A stretch of DNA of 52,305 nucleotides from Candidatus Methanomethylicaceae archaeon (GCA_025057955.1 JANXER010000008.1:1-52305), one strand, 5' to 3'; counted from the stretch's first letter, positions 35,945 to 45,445 are shown. Notes: a model not told the origin generated them from the letters alone. Program-made: numbers and translations.

Positions 35945-36810
35945 ATGCGCATAGGGTTTGGAATATTTTGCTCCACAAGCGATAATAAGCTCTCAACAAA
36001 TCATAAGTTGTCAATTTAAATAGAGAAAATCTAATGAAAACATTCATGAGAAACCTCAATGATTTATATAAACTATTGGAGCTATCGAAGGGGATGAACT
36101 TGACAATTTTCAGATTGGGCTCAAACTTCATACCATTTGCATCTCATCCTCAATTCAATGAAGAGTGGTTCAATGATATAGAGGGGGAGCTGAAAAAACA
36201 CGCCTCGGAAATAATCAAATTTAGCATTAGAATAACCATGCATCCTGGGCAGTATGTAGTATTAAATAGTCCATCATCAAGTGTGCTCAAGAGATCATTG
36301 AAGGAGGTGAATTATCACTTTTGGCTTTTAGATGTCCTTGGCTTAAAGGAGAGCGTAGTGGTAATTCACATGGGAGGGAGCTATGGAGACAAAAGAAAGG
36401 CTGTAAATCAATTTATGAAAACCATGGATGAAAACCCTTGGCTGACTAGAAGATTAGCCCTTGAGAACGATGAGAGATTTTACACAATAGAGGAGATTAT
36501 AGAGATTGCTGAATCCTATGGCATTCCAGCGGTATTCGATTATCACCATCATAGATTGAATCCATCTAATTTCAACATAGATCGATTAATTTCAACATGG
36601 AAGGGCAGAGTGCCAGAGGTTCATCTCTCCTCTGATCCAAAAGGAGCTCATAGATTTGGAGAGCATGGGAACTACATTGAACTTAAGGACTTTGAGAGCC
36701 TAATTTCAATTCTCAATGAAGATCAATTCATTGATATTATATTAGAGGCTAAAATGAAGGAAAAGGCCATAATAAGGCTCATGGAAGATATAAAGGCCAG
36801 ATCTTTTTAA
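35945..36810 (+). CDS. uvsE: UV-damage endonuclease UvdE/UvsE, apparently frameshifted near its start
   Basis: UvdE is a TIM-barrel, metal-dependent nuclease that nicks DNA 5' of UV lesions. The body is clear from the ATG at 36034: FRLGSNFIPFASHPQF, ITMHPGQYVVLNSP, VVIHMGGSYGDK, ALENDERFYTIEE, FDYHHHRLNP and a C-terminal ILEAKMKEKA. The first barrel strand is missing in that frame. It is found in another frame at 35945-36016, MRIGFGIFCSTSDNKLSTNH, which ends in TAA at 36017. One extra A in the AA at 36013-36014 would join the two perfectly. So this is a real disruption, a -1 frameshift or a one-base sequence error. Confidence 0.85.
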
Positions 36811-37292
36811 ACAATTGTTTAATTTCCAATGAAAACTTGTGCTCTTGAAAACGCCATTTACGATACTATATCCCCTTCCATTAAAGGAGGAATTATATTC
36901 TCACGTCATAAAAATTACAATTTAGCCTAATCTGTGCTCTTTTTAACACAAACCATATTGGCTAAAATTGAGGGTAGGCTTGAATAAATCTTGAATAAAT
37001 TAAGCCTACAATTTATCGAAGCTTAATTATGAAAAATGCCTCATTTTTATGATTTTAAATGTAAAAAATTCACAACTTTATTGAAGGGATTATTTCTTAA
37101 TCCAATAATGAATAAAATTTTTCATATATTAAAAATAATAAAATCATGAGGCGAAAAATATGAAAGTGGAATATCCTTTAAATACATCAATTAAACTTAT
37201 ATAAATGCATAAATTAGAACACATATATTAAGGGCTATCCTTGATAAGATTTATAAGTTTTTCATGATAATCTTATAAAAAGTGATTTAAGA
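36811..37292. other. 482-base AT-rich gap
   Basis: No gene is supported. A 33-residue frame from 36830 is not like any family. A spaced inverted repeat, GTAGGCTT at 36974-36981 and AAGCCTAC at 37002-37009, encloses two copies of TTGAATAAA and could form a hairpin. The last 60 bases lead into the CDF gene and hold GTGAT seven bases before its TTG. Confidence 0.5.
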
Positions 37293-38162
37293 TTGAGCGT
37301 CGTAGAGAGGAACACTGTAGAGAGATTATCCATTATCTCTTTAATAACCATGACGACGATAGGCCTCTTCGAAATATCCATAGGATTTCTATCGGGAAGC
37401 ATTGGGCTTATTGGAGATGCTGTAGACTCCTTCTCAGATGCCACCATATCCTTGCTCATTTGGATTGGACTTCGTATATCCAAGCGAGGGCCAGATGGAA
37501 AATTTCACTTCGGCTATCTAAGGGCTGAAACTCTTTTCTCAATGATGGGTGCCATAATAATTGTGATTATGGGATTGGAAATCATTCGTGAATCCTACAG
37601 TAGATTATTCATTGAAAGAGAGCTTATACATGGAGATATTGCAGTTATTACAGCACTTATTGCAATGATGATATCCACCATGATGCTAGTTTATAAGATT
37701 AAAATTGGAAGATCCTTTAAATTGCTCTCCATGAAGACAGAAATATTAAATTCAATAACAGATAGCTCATCATCCATATTTGCCTTCATTGGATTAGCTC
37801 TAGCTGAATGGCTGGGAATGATTAAATTTGATTCAATTGCAGGAATGATTATAGGCGTTATTGTCATGTTCTCATCCTACAATATAATTAAGGAGGGTTC
37901 GCTAATATTGATGGATGCTTGTACATGCCCAGATGTAACAATGAACTTAGAAAACATGGTTAAAAATATCCATGGAGTAAAAGGAGTAAAGGGATTGAGA
38001 TTGAGAAGGATGGGCTCAAAGATTGCAGGAGATATAACGATAATTGTGGATTCAAAAATTTCCGTAAAGGAGGCAAATAAAATATCAAAGGAAGTGGAAA
38101 AAATAGCCGAAGATTTATTCAATATAGAGGATATTTTGGTTAAAATAGAGCCCTCTGATTAA
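37293..38162 (+). CDS. Cation diffusion facilitator (CDF) metal exporter
   Basis: CDF proteins export Zn2+, Fe2+, Mn2+ or similar ions against protons. Six membrane segments fill residues 10-205, with the metal-site motif GDAVDSFSDA (residues about 43-52) and its mate in the fifth helix, DSSSSIFAFIG/ FDSIAG. The cytoplasmic ferredoxin-like domain follows (VKNIHGVKGVKGLRLRRMG). The metal cannot be told with confidence. TTG at 37293 is placed seven bases after GTGAT. It converges on the deacetylase gene. Confidence 0.9.
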   Translation: MSVVERNTVERLSIISLITMTTIGLFEISIGFLSGSIGLIGDAVDSFSDATISLLIWIGLRISKRGPDGKFHFGYLRAETLFSMMGAIIIVIMGLEIIRESYSRLFIERELIHGDIAVITALIAMMISTMMLVYKIKIGRSFKLLSMKTEILNSITDSSSSIFAFIGLALAEWLGMIKFDSIAGMIIGVIVMFSSYNIIKEGSLILMDACTCPDVTMNLENMVKNIHGVKGVKGLRLRRMGSKIAGDITIIVDSKISVKEANKISKEVEKIAEDLFNIEDILVKIEPSD

Positions 38163-38220
38163 AATCATTTTATTAGTTAACCCTCTTTCCATTCAATAAA
38201 TTATTTCTCTATAAAAGAGA

Positions 38221-39066
38221 TTATTTCCTTGTAAATGTAAGAAGTAGAGCATGAATGGCTCTTCCTATGTTCTCTCCAATATAACCTCCCTCAAGAACGA
38301 AGAACGTTGGCCTCTCTAAGCTTGCAATAATTTCCCCTATTTTACTAAAGCTTTCCTCTCTTAAGCCTAGGGATGCAATATCTCCCATAAATGTATCGAA
38401 ACCAGCTGATATGGCTATAACCTCAATTCTATTTAAATCAATCATTTTCAATGCTCTATTAAGAGTTTTCAGATAAATAGCTTCACCACACTCTGATGGA
38501 AGTGGAAAATTAAGACAATTTCCCTCTGAGTAATATCCTGTGCCTGGATATAGAGGATGTCTATGAATGGAAACATATATCACTTTTTCATTCCCAAAGA
38601 ATATTTCTTGTGTTCCATTTCCATGATGGCCATCTATATCTAAAATTAAAGTTGTTTTATCAAGCCTCTTAACAGCTATAGCAATATTATTTAAATAGCA
38701 AAATCCACGCGTATATGCTCCTAGGGCTACACCCTTTCTTCCAGCATGATGGCCAGGAGGCCTCATGAGGGAAAATCCATTAATCTCAGCAGCTAATATA
38801 GCCCCTCCAGCTGAAAGACGAGCATATTCATATATATTCTCATAAGCTGGTGTATCTGAATCCTCAATTAATCCATTCTTAAGCCCTTCAATATATTCTA
38901 AATCATGAACTCTTAGAATATCTTCCTCACTAGCAGGATTAGGTTCAATAAACTCATAGCCATGCTCCTTTAAAATTTCATAAGCCCTTTTAACTCTCCT
39001 CGGCCCTTCTATATGCCAAAAGCCATAATTAAGGCATTTTTCAGAGAAAATAATCTTAGGCCTCAT
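38221..39066 (-). CDS. Histone-deacetylase-family protein (AcuC/HDAC-like amidohydrolase)
   Basis: These zinc enzymes remove acetyl or acyl groups from lysines, polyamines or similar amines. The motifs are RPPGHHAG near residue 102 (two active-site histidines), GFCYLNNIAIAV, LDIDGHHGNGTQEIF near residue 140 with zinc ligands D and H, YVSIHRHPLYPGTGY, and SAGFDTFMGD with the last zinc aspartate. At 281 residues it is a little short for the family. With an aminopropyltransferase in this region, acetylpolyamine is a possible substrate, but a protein substrate is equally possible. Confidence 0.9.
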   Translation of the reverse strand: MRPKIIFSEKCLNYGFWHIEGPRRVKRAYEILKEHGYEFIEPNPASEEDILRVHDLEYIEGLKNGLIEDSDTPAYENIYEYARLSAGGAILAAEINGFSLMRPPGHHAGRKGVALGAYTRGFCYLNNIAIAVKRLDKTTLILDIDGHHGNGTQEIFFGNEKVIYVSIHRHPLYPGTGYYSEGNCLNFPLPSECGEAIYLKTLNRALKMIDLNRIEVIAISAGFDTFMGDIASLGLREESFSKIGEIIASLERPTFFVLEGGYIGENIGRAIHALLLTFTRK

Positions 39067-39155
39067 AATTACATTAGAAGTTTACCTTCTGTTAAATATT
39101 TCCTATGAATATTATCAAAAAATATTATCAAATATGAATATTATTAAGTAATATT

Positions 39156-40328
39156 TTATTGTAAATACTTTCTAAAAAGGATGAAGGCTAAAATAGAGCC
39201 AAATATTAAAAGCATGGAAGAGGACATTAGAAGAAGAGGAGGATTTATGGAATATATGAATCCACCTAGAATTCCACCTATAAAGCTCCCAAAATAAAAT
39301 GATAAATTCATAAATGTTTCCCCCCTCCCCCTCATGGATTGTTTTGTAGTTTCAGCCAATATTGTTCTCTCTATGGAATATGTAATAGCGCCCATAATAT
39401 TCATTAAAATCATGGAAATCAATATGGAAATTTTCGTTCCAATGAGGAATACTGCTATGGAAATCCCCTCACAAAATAATATGCTAGGATAGAAGGATTT
39501 TTTCAAAAATTTAGTTAATGGAAGGACTGCTAAATAGAATAGTGAGGATATTGCTAATACAAACCCCCACTCAGTGAATGAAACAACTTTAGCATATCTA
39601 ATAGCATAGATTATGGAAAAACTATAAAACATGGAAATAGCGCTTAGTAATATGAATGCCCTAAGTGCAATTATTTTAACTATTAATGGATTCAACTCCC
39701 TAAGATTATTTAAAATCTTAATATAAGGCTCAATGAGCATTTTCGCATGAAGGCTCCTCGTCTCAATCAAAGTTTCCAATAGCAATTTCCATCTAATAAT
39801 TCCAATAATTATCATTAATGCTCCACTCACCATAAAGCATATTCTCAAGCCAACTATTCCATAAGAATCTCTAATAATTCCTCCAAAAATTGGAGTTAGA
39901 GAATAAGGCAAATGATCTACAATTAGCACTAATGTAAATATTCGCATAAGCTCATTGCCTCTTGTGGAATCCATTATCATAGCACTAAAGGCTGGAAAAT
40001 AAAAGAAGGAAAATCCCTCAAGTATTACAGCTAAAATCAACCAACCCATATCATTTGAAATAGCATAAATAATATGAGAAAAACCAAGCATAATAGTTCC
40101 AATCCATATGGGCTTCCTTCTACCTATGCTATCTGCAAGAAATCCCCCCAATATAAGAAAGAATATTCCAAAAATGCTTCTCAATGAAGATAAAAATCCC
40201 ACAGCAATCGCACTATAAGTTATGGAGTATATATATTCTGAAATTAAAGGATATGAAATGCCCATGAAGGAGCTTAGAAGAAGAGAAGTAATTAGCAAAA
40301 TAGAGATATTGCGATTTAAAAGTTGCAT
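39156..40328 (-). CDS. Major facilitator superfamily permease
   Basis: The 390 residues carry about 12 membrane segments; the loop between helices 2 and 3 has the MFS signature GGFLADSIGRRKPIWIG near residue 60. The substrate is unknown. The start codon lies one base after the stop codon of the methyltransferase gene (TAAtATG), so it is translationally coupled to it, an odd pairing for a transporter. Length and topology look complete. Confidence 0.87.
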   Translation of the reverse strand: MQLLNRNISILLITSLLLSSFMGISYPLISEYIYSITYSAIAVGFLSSLRSIFGIFFLILGGFLADSIGRRKPIWIGTIMLGFSHIIYAISNDMGWLILAVILEGFSFFYFPAFSAMIMDSTRGNELMRIFTLVLIVDHLPYSLTPIFGGIIRDSYGIVGLRICFMVSGALMIIIGIIRWKLLLETLIETRSLHAKMLIEPYIKILNNLRELNPLIVKIIALRAFILLSAISMFYSFSIIYAIRYAKVVSFTEWGFVLAISSLFYLAVLPLTKFLKKSFYPSILFCEGISIAVFLIGTKISILISMILMNIMGAITYSIERTILAETTKQSMRGRGETFMNLSFYFGSFIGGILGGFIYSINPPLLLMSSSMLLIFGSILAFILFRKYLQ

Positions 40329-40329
40329 A

Positions 40330-42066
40330 TTAATTACCCTTCTTTAATATAACAATGGATTCATATCTTATAGCACCTGTGCTAGTTTTTTCCAATGGCC
40401 TCTTTAAATAGAAGTCTAATTTAAAACCCATAATTTCACTCATTTCAATTATAATTTCATCATTTTTCACTTCAATAATTCTTCCATCAACTCTATAATT
40501 ATTATTTCCAATAATTATTGCACACTTTCCTCCTCTCTTTAATACTCTAAACATCTCCCTAAGAGCAGAGCGCATATCCTTATGAAACTTATAAACTCTT
40601 AAGGCTACATCCCTTCTATGAGTTATTAATTCAAAGATAATCTCCTTCAATATCATAGAAATATCATCCTTTTCTACCTCATAAAGCATATTATAATCAT
40701 AGATTTTTATATCAGGATGACCTATCATCTTTCTTGCTAAATCATCTAATGAGGCCAATTTTAATAATTCAAGCTGAAATTTATCATTTTCAATATAATT
40801 TATTGCTGTTGAATATGGAGGTGAAGTGACAATAGCATCTATTTTTTCATCTTCTATTTGAGCCATATCCCTAGCATCAGCCATTAAGGTTATGGAATTT
40901 CCAAGCTTAATCCTCAAAAATTCATTAAGCCTTTTAAATGTATATATTCTTAAAAGTGAGCTTTTTAATCTCTCCTCAAGTATTATATTAAATTCAGCCC
41001 TTCTTCTCCTTACAGCATCGCTTATTGCACCACTTAAGTTTAAAAGTAGAAACTCTTTAATCTTCTCATCATTAATTTCATTCAATAACTTCTTTGCTAA
41101 AATTATTTTCTTAATGGTTTTTTCATTAAGCGATTTCTTAATAAAATTTGGCATTTCAATTGAGTCAACATCATTTAATTGATGATATCTCATAATAAAC
41201 TTATTAACTTCTTTCTTCAATTTCTCATAATCTAAAGAAAGTGAAAAGCACTTAACATTAGACATCAATACAGATAGTGGATTAATTTCAACACCAATGC
41301 TATTTATTCCCATTAAACAAGCCTCAAGAAGTAATGTTCCTGATCCTGCAAAATTATCCATAACCATTCCATCCTCATATGGATGAACATAATTAAGCAA
41401 AGCTCTACACATCTTTGCATGAAACTTCCCCTTGTATGGATGAATATGATGAGTAAGATATAGCGATTCCTCCTCTCTTATGGCGAAATAATCTTGTAAT
41501 CTTTTTCCAATTTTCATAGTGGCTGAAGAGGGAATTCTATAGAGCTCATTCATGGGAAAATTCATTAAAATTTCAATATTTCTATCAATTTCTCTCTCAT
41601 TTCTACTTACTTTATTAATATATTCCGACTTCTCAAGAAAATATTGATGTGTAATAAATCTAAATAAGCACCAATCATTTTTCATCCAAAATTGTACATT
41701 CTTTCCAATAATTCCCTCAGGAAAAATATTCATTAATAAATTGCTAGGGGACTCTTGAGCTTTAATAATGAGAAATATTTCTCTAGTGTATGCTAATCTT
41801 CTCACCAGCTTAGCAATATTTTGAGGATTATTTCCATGGCCATAGAATCCATGAAATTTTCCATAGGGAAGCTCATAAGTGAATATATCTTGAACTCTTA
41901 GATCCTCACTCATGAAATTAATAAATGGCTCCTCTTTCATTATATCAAATATATTTCTAACCCTCTTAACCTCTCCAAATAAGGATTTAAGCTCAAGCTC
42001 AGCAAAATCCACTTCATGCTCTTCCTTTATGCTATTGAATAGCTTGAAAAAGAAATGGGAATTCAC
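40330..42066 (-). CDS. SAM-dependent amino-methyltransferase (SPPY type; DNA or RNA target)
   Basis: The C-terminal 370 residues are an adenine/cytosine or guanine-N2 amino-methyltransferase domain: motif I DNFAGSGTLLLEA near residue 245, GVEINPLSVLMSNVK, and motif IV VTSPPYSTAINYI near residue 425, then RVLKRGGKCAIIIGNNNYR. The order I then IV fits alpha/gamma-type DNA methylases and Trm11/TrmG10-like RNA methylases. About 195 N-terminal residues form a separate domain of unknown type, with HHIHPYKGKFH just before the catalytic part. No restriction nuclease gene is next to it, so an RNA target or an orphan DNA methylase is likely. Confidence 0.83.
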   Translation of the reverse strand: MNSHFFFKLFNSIKEEHEVDFAELELKSLFGEVKRVRNIFDIMKEEPFINFMSEDLRVQDIFTYELPYGKFHGFYGHGNNPQNIAKLVRRLAYTREIFLIIKAQESPSNLLMNIFPEGIIGKNVQFWMKNDWCLFRFITHQYFLEKSEYINKVSRNEREIDRNIEILMNFPMNELYRIPSSATMKIGKRLQDYFAIREEESLYLTHHIHPYKGKFHAKMCRALLNYVHPYEDGMVMDNFAGSGTLLLEACLMGINSIGVEINPLSVLMSNVKCFSLSLDYEKLKKEVNKFIMRYHQLNDVDSIEMPNFIKKSLNEKTIKKIILAKKLLNEINDEKIKEFLLLNLSGAISDAVRRRRAEFNIILEERLKSSLLRIYTFKRLNEFLRIKLGNSITLMADARDMAQIEDEKIDAIVTSPPYSTAINYIENDKFQLELLKLASLDDLARKMIGHPDIKIYDYNMLYEVEKDDISMILKEIIFELITHRRDVALRVYKFHKDMRSALREMFRVLKRGGKCAIIIGNNNYRVDGRIIEVKNDEIIIEMSEIMGFKLDFYLKRPLEKTSTGAIRYESIVILKKGN

Positions 42067-42158
42067 ATCCTCTTATAATTAATACTTCTAAAAAAATATT
42101 GATGCTAAATATTATACAATGAAAAGCATAAATATTGCTGAGGTAATTCTATCATTTT

Positions 42159-43031
42159 ATGCGCTTTGCTACATGCGAATATAAAGGTGCTACATTTCCT
42201 TGTGTAATAAAGGATAATTTTGCAATAAAACTCTCCCATTTTATTAATATATCAACAATGAGGGATTTGTTGCCATTCATTGAAGTGGCTAATGATGAAG
42301 TTCTAAGGAAAATTGAAAGTGAGCTTAAGGAAATTAAAATGGAAGTAGATAATGAAATTATATTCAAATTGAGCGATCTTAAATTAAGAGCCCCCATCCT
42401 ACGTCCCCCAGCTGTATTTTGCTTAGGCTTCAATTATAGAGCCCATGCCCCTGAATTGAAAAGATCAATACCAGAGGAGCCCATTGTATTTATGAAGCCC
42501 TCTGTAAGCGTAATTGGCCCAGAGGATTATATAATTTTACCAAAGGCATCTAAAAGAGTGGATTATGAGGTGGAACTTGCAATTGTTATTGGAAGAGGGG
42601 GAAGATACATAAGCAAAGAAAGAGCTTATGAAAGTATTTTTGGTTATACAATTTTAAATGATATAACTGCTAGAGATATTCAAGAAAAGGACTTTGCGCT
42701 CTCAAGACCATGGTTGAGATCCAAGGGTTTTGACACTTTTGCTCCTATAGGACCATTTATTGTAACAAGGGATGAAATTGGGTATCCAATTGAATTGGAA
42801 TTGGAACTAAGAGTAAATGGAAACCTAAGACAGAAATCCAACACAAGAGAGATGATCTTCGATGTTAAAACAATAATTGAGTATATTTCCTCCTTTACAA
42901 CTTTAGAGAGTGGAACAATAATAGCAACTGGAACACCTGAAAAAGTTGGACAGTTAAATGAAGGAGACGTTGTTGAAGCGTATGTGGAAAAAATAGGAGT
43001 ATTGAGAAATAAGGTGATAAGGGAGAAATGA
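42159..43031 (+). CDS. Fumarylacetoacetate hydrolase-family protein
   Basis: FAH-fold enzymes cleave or decarboxylate acylpyruvates and related oxo acids with a divalent metal. The 290 residues include the FCLGFNYRAHAPE start of the catalytic domain, FMKPSVSVIGPEDYIILP, the metal carboxylates in VDYEVELAIVIG near residue 130, GYTILNDITARDIQ and ATGTPEKVGQLNEGD. An N-terminal domain of about 75 residues precedes it. It overlaps the next gene, an S-component-like membrane protein, by four bases. The substrate is unknown. Confidence 0.9.
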   Translation: MRFATCEYKGATFPCVIKDNFAIKLSHFINISTMRDLLPFIEVANDEVLRKIESELKEIKMEVDNEIIFKLSDLKLRAPILRPPAVFCLGFNYRAHAPELKRSIPEEPIVFMKPSVSVIGPEDYIILPKASKRVDYEVELAIVIGRGGRYISKERAYESIFGYTILNDITARDIQEKDFALSRPWLRSKGFDTFAPIGPFIVTRDEIGYPIELELELRVNGNLRQKSNTREMIFDVKTIIEYISSFTTLESGTIIATGTPEKVGQLNEGDVVEAYVEKIGVLRNKVIREK

Positions 43032-43699
43032 GAGGAAGAGATATAGCAATAATAGCAGCATTTTCATCCATTTATGCAGTTATAAGCTTAATACCTGGAT
43101 TTCAAGTGATAGGAGTGCCTGGAACCGATATAAGAATTAGTAGAGCGCTTGAGGCCATTTATGGAGCTATGCTTGGGCCATTTATTGGACCATTAGCAGC
43201 ATTCATAGGAGCATTAGTGGGAAGATTCTTAGCTGGAGGTGGGTTTGGAATGCTATTTACTCCATTAGCTCTTATTTCATCATTTATAGCTGCATGTATA
43301 GCATGGAGAAATGATCGGAAAATTCCCTCAATTATATTTTCAGTGCTTATAATTACATGGTATATATTGGTGGGAAGGGAAATACCTCTATATGCAATTC
43401 CACATATATTAGGGCTATTGATTATAATATTATTTGGAAGTAAAATTTACGAATTATTAAATTCAAGGGATAAGGGAAGGCTATTCTTAGGGCTTTTATT
43501 ATTAAGCTATCCTTCAACCATGGCTGGACATATGATGGGAAATATAATATTCTTCATATTCATCAATCCCTCTCCTACGCTATTTCTCACTACTCTTCCT
43601 CTCACTATTATTGAGAGGAGCATAATTACTTTAATTTCAGCCTCTCTTGGAGTTCCAATATTAACTATTGCTAAGAGGATTTTTCCAATTCAGCAATAA
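43028..43699 (+). CDS. Small-molecule transporter S-component-like membrane protein (ECF type)
   Basis: The protein has six membrane segments in 223 residues and resembles the substrate-binding S components of ECF vitamin transporters (QueT/BioY-like): an early ISRALEAIYGAMLGPFIGPLAAFIGALVGRFL with repeated small residues. No ATPase or EcfT gene is nearby, so it would use shared subunits if it is one. It starts within the last codons of the FAH gene and its end overlaps the isochorismatase gene by 29 bases tail to tail. Substrate unknown. Confidence 0.7.
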   Translation: MRGRDIAIIAAFSSIYAVISLIPGFQVIGVPGTDIRISRALEAIYGAMLGPFIGPLAAFIGALVGRFLAGGGFGMLFTPLALISSFIAACIAWRNDRKIPSIIFSVLIITWYILVGREIPLYAIPHILGLLIIILFGSKIYELLNSRDKGRLFLGLLLLSYPSTMAGHMMGNIIFFIFINPSPTLFLTTLPLTIIERSIITLISASLGVPILTIAKRIFPIQQ

Positions 43700-44237
43700 G
43701 CTCATTCAAGGACATTATCTTAGCATTATAGGCAAATTCCAAATATTTCAATCCTTTTTCTTGATCCTCCTCTGTAAGCGCTTCCACACAATCCCTCACC
43801 ACAATTATTCCATAACCCCTGAAAAATGCATCTGCAGCAGTATGTTGAATACAAATATTTGTAAGAACACCAGTTAAAATTACAGTATCTACTTTCAAAC
43901 CTCTCAATAATGTATCCAATTCAGTCTCATGAAAAGCACTATAAGTATGCTTTTCTACTATAAAGTCCCTTTCCTCTGGCTTTAATTCAGAAATTACTTC
44001 CGCCCCCTCAGTTCCTTTTATTGCATGTAAACCCCAACGATTTACAACTTCAAAATCAATTTCATAATGAGCATCATTACAATATATTATTGGAATTCCA
44101 ATTCTTCTAGCTATATTAAGTAATCTTTGAATATTTGGAATAATTCTTCTCACTCTTTCAAACTTTCCATAAATAAAATCCTTTAGCATATCAATTACAA
44201 GTATGGAGGGATGCATATGAGTCATAATATGAGTCAT
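43671..44237 (-). CDS. Isochorismatase/nicotinamidase-family cysteine hydrolase
   Basis: The catalytic triad is visible: Asp in VIDMLKDF near residue 16, Lys in VEKHTYSAF near residue 94 and Cys in GVLTNICIQHTAADAF near residue 127. The pattern matches nicotinamidases (PncA-like), ureidoacrylate hydrolases and isochorismatases, and the metal site histidine is in NDAHYEID. The start could be ATG at 44237, 44225 or 44216 since ATGACTCATA repeats; no ribosome site helps. Nicotinamide salvage is the most common role, not proven here. Confidence 0.85.
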   Translation of the reverse strand: MTHIMTHMHPSILVIDMLKDFIYGKFERVRRIIPNIQRLLNIARRIGIPIIYCNDAHYEIDFEVVNRWGLHAIKGTEGAEVISELKPEERDFIVEKHTYSAFHETELDTLLRGLKVDTVILTGVLTNICIQHTAADAFFRGYGIIVVRDCVEALTEEDQEKGLKYLEFAYNAKIMSLNELIAELEKSS

Positions 44238-44281
44238 AATAATAACTAGATTTAAATATTTTTAAATTTTAGTTAAATTTT

Positions 44282-45022
44282 ATGAAGGAAAAAGTGGCAA
44301 TTTCTTTTACAATTATTCTTGTTCTAATATATGCTTTTCAAAATAATTATCCAAGCTTCATGTATTATTTTTCCAATATATTTCCAATAATTATTAGTGG
44401 AATGGTTTTTTCCATATCACTCCTATCATTAAAAAAATATTATAGTAGCTTTGGCTCAATATTTTCAAAAATATGGACAGCTATATCAATAGGACTTGGG
44501 CTTTGGTTCCTTGGAGAGCTCACTTGGGGGATTTATACAATAATATTTAGTTGGGAGGTGCCTTATCCATCAATAGCAGATTTATTCTGGATTTCCGGCT
44601 ATATACCTATGATATTAGGCTTTCTTCTCTATGCTGAAACTTTTGCAAAAATCCTCCCTAAAACCAGAAGGATTGGAATTTTAACAATGGCTTCAATATA
44701 TATTATTTCCATAATCTCCACACTCATGCCAATTCTCAAAAATAATTTACTTGAGCTAATACTGAGCTTAATATATCCAATACTTGATGTATTCTTAATA
44801 TATAGCACAATGTTAGGAATTGCAATATTCTTCAAAGGTAAAATATGGAAATCCTGGATAATGTTATGCTTAGGATTCATATGCTATGCCATGGCTGATA
44901 TATTATTCAGCTATACTATAGCTCTAGGAATTTATCGTCCAGGAAATCCTCTTGAGCTATTCTTTCATATAGGGTATATTCTTTTAATATTAGCTATTCT
45001 TGAACATAAAAAGGAGCTTTGA
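44282..45022 (+). CDS. Seven-to-eight-helix membrane protein with PYPSIADLFW motif, unknown function
   Basis: I recognise no named family. The 246 residues have seven or eight hydrophobic helices and little outside the membrane. The loop motif WEVPYPSIADLFWISGYIPM near residue 96 is shared by multi-helix membrane domains found in archaeal and bacterial sensor proteins, here without any signalling domain. The C-terminal stretch PGNPLELFFHIGYILLILAILE completes the domain. It precedes the YjbQ gene by nine bases and may be co-transcribed. Confidence 0.65.
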   Translation: MKEKVAISFTIILVLIYAFQNNYPSFMYYFSNIFPIIISGMVFSISLLSLKKYYSSFGSIFSKIWTAISIGLGLWFLGELTWGIYTIIFSWEVPYPSIADLFWISGYIPMILGFLLYAETFAKILPKTRRIGILTMASIYIISIISTLMPILKNNLLELILSLIYPILDVFLIYSTMLGIAIFFKGKIWKSWIMLCLGFICYAMADILFSYTIALGIYRPGNPLELFFHIGYILLILAILEHKKEL

Positions 45023-45031
45023 GGTGAAAAT

Positions 45032-45445
45032 ATGAGAGTGGGCTTTAAGGAATTATTTTTAAATACCAAGAGGAGAAGGGAAATAATTGATATAACTGAG
45101 GAGGTTCAAAAAGCTATAACTGAAAATGATATAGAGAATGGAATTTGTTTAATATATTCTACACATTCTACAACTGCAATAATAATAAATGAGGAGGAGA
45201 GTGGGCTTATGGAAGATATTTTGAGAAAAATAGATGAAGATTATCCAAAGAATGGAATATGGCTTCATAATAGAATTGATGATAATGCAGATGCACATTT
45301 AGCAGGAGCATTTATTGGACCATCAATAGCCATTCCAGTAAAGGATGGAAGGCTCTGTTTAGGAACATGGCAAAATATATTCTTTTTAGAACTTGATGGT
45401 CCAAGAATAGGAAGAAGGGTAATCATAGAAGTATTGGGTATATGA
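45032..45445 (+). CDS. YjbQ/UPF0047 family protein
   Basis: YjbQ proteins are small, single-domain proteins, called secondary thiamine-phosphate synthases from weak complementation data; the true role is uncertain. The 137 residues carry the family pattern: ITEEVQKAI, GICLIYSTHSTTAIIINEEE with the conserved histidine, HNRIDDNADAHLAGAFIGPS and GTWQNIFFLELDGPRIGRRV. GGTGAAAAT precedes the ATG. Single copy and complete. Confidence 0.9.
   Translation: MRVGFKELFLNTKRRREIIDITEEVQKAITENDIENGICLIYSTHSTTAIIINEEESGLMEDILRKIDEDYPKNGIWLHNRIDDNADAHLAGAFIGPSIAIPVKDGRLCLGTWQNIFFLELDGPRIGRRVIIEVLGI

Noticed and set aside
36830-36931. 33-residue frame after the UV endonuclease gene
   Set aside because: No ribosome site, no similarity and no conserved pattern.
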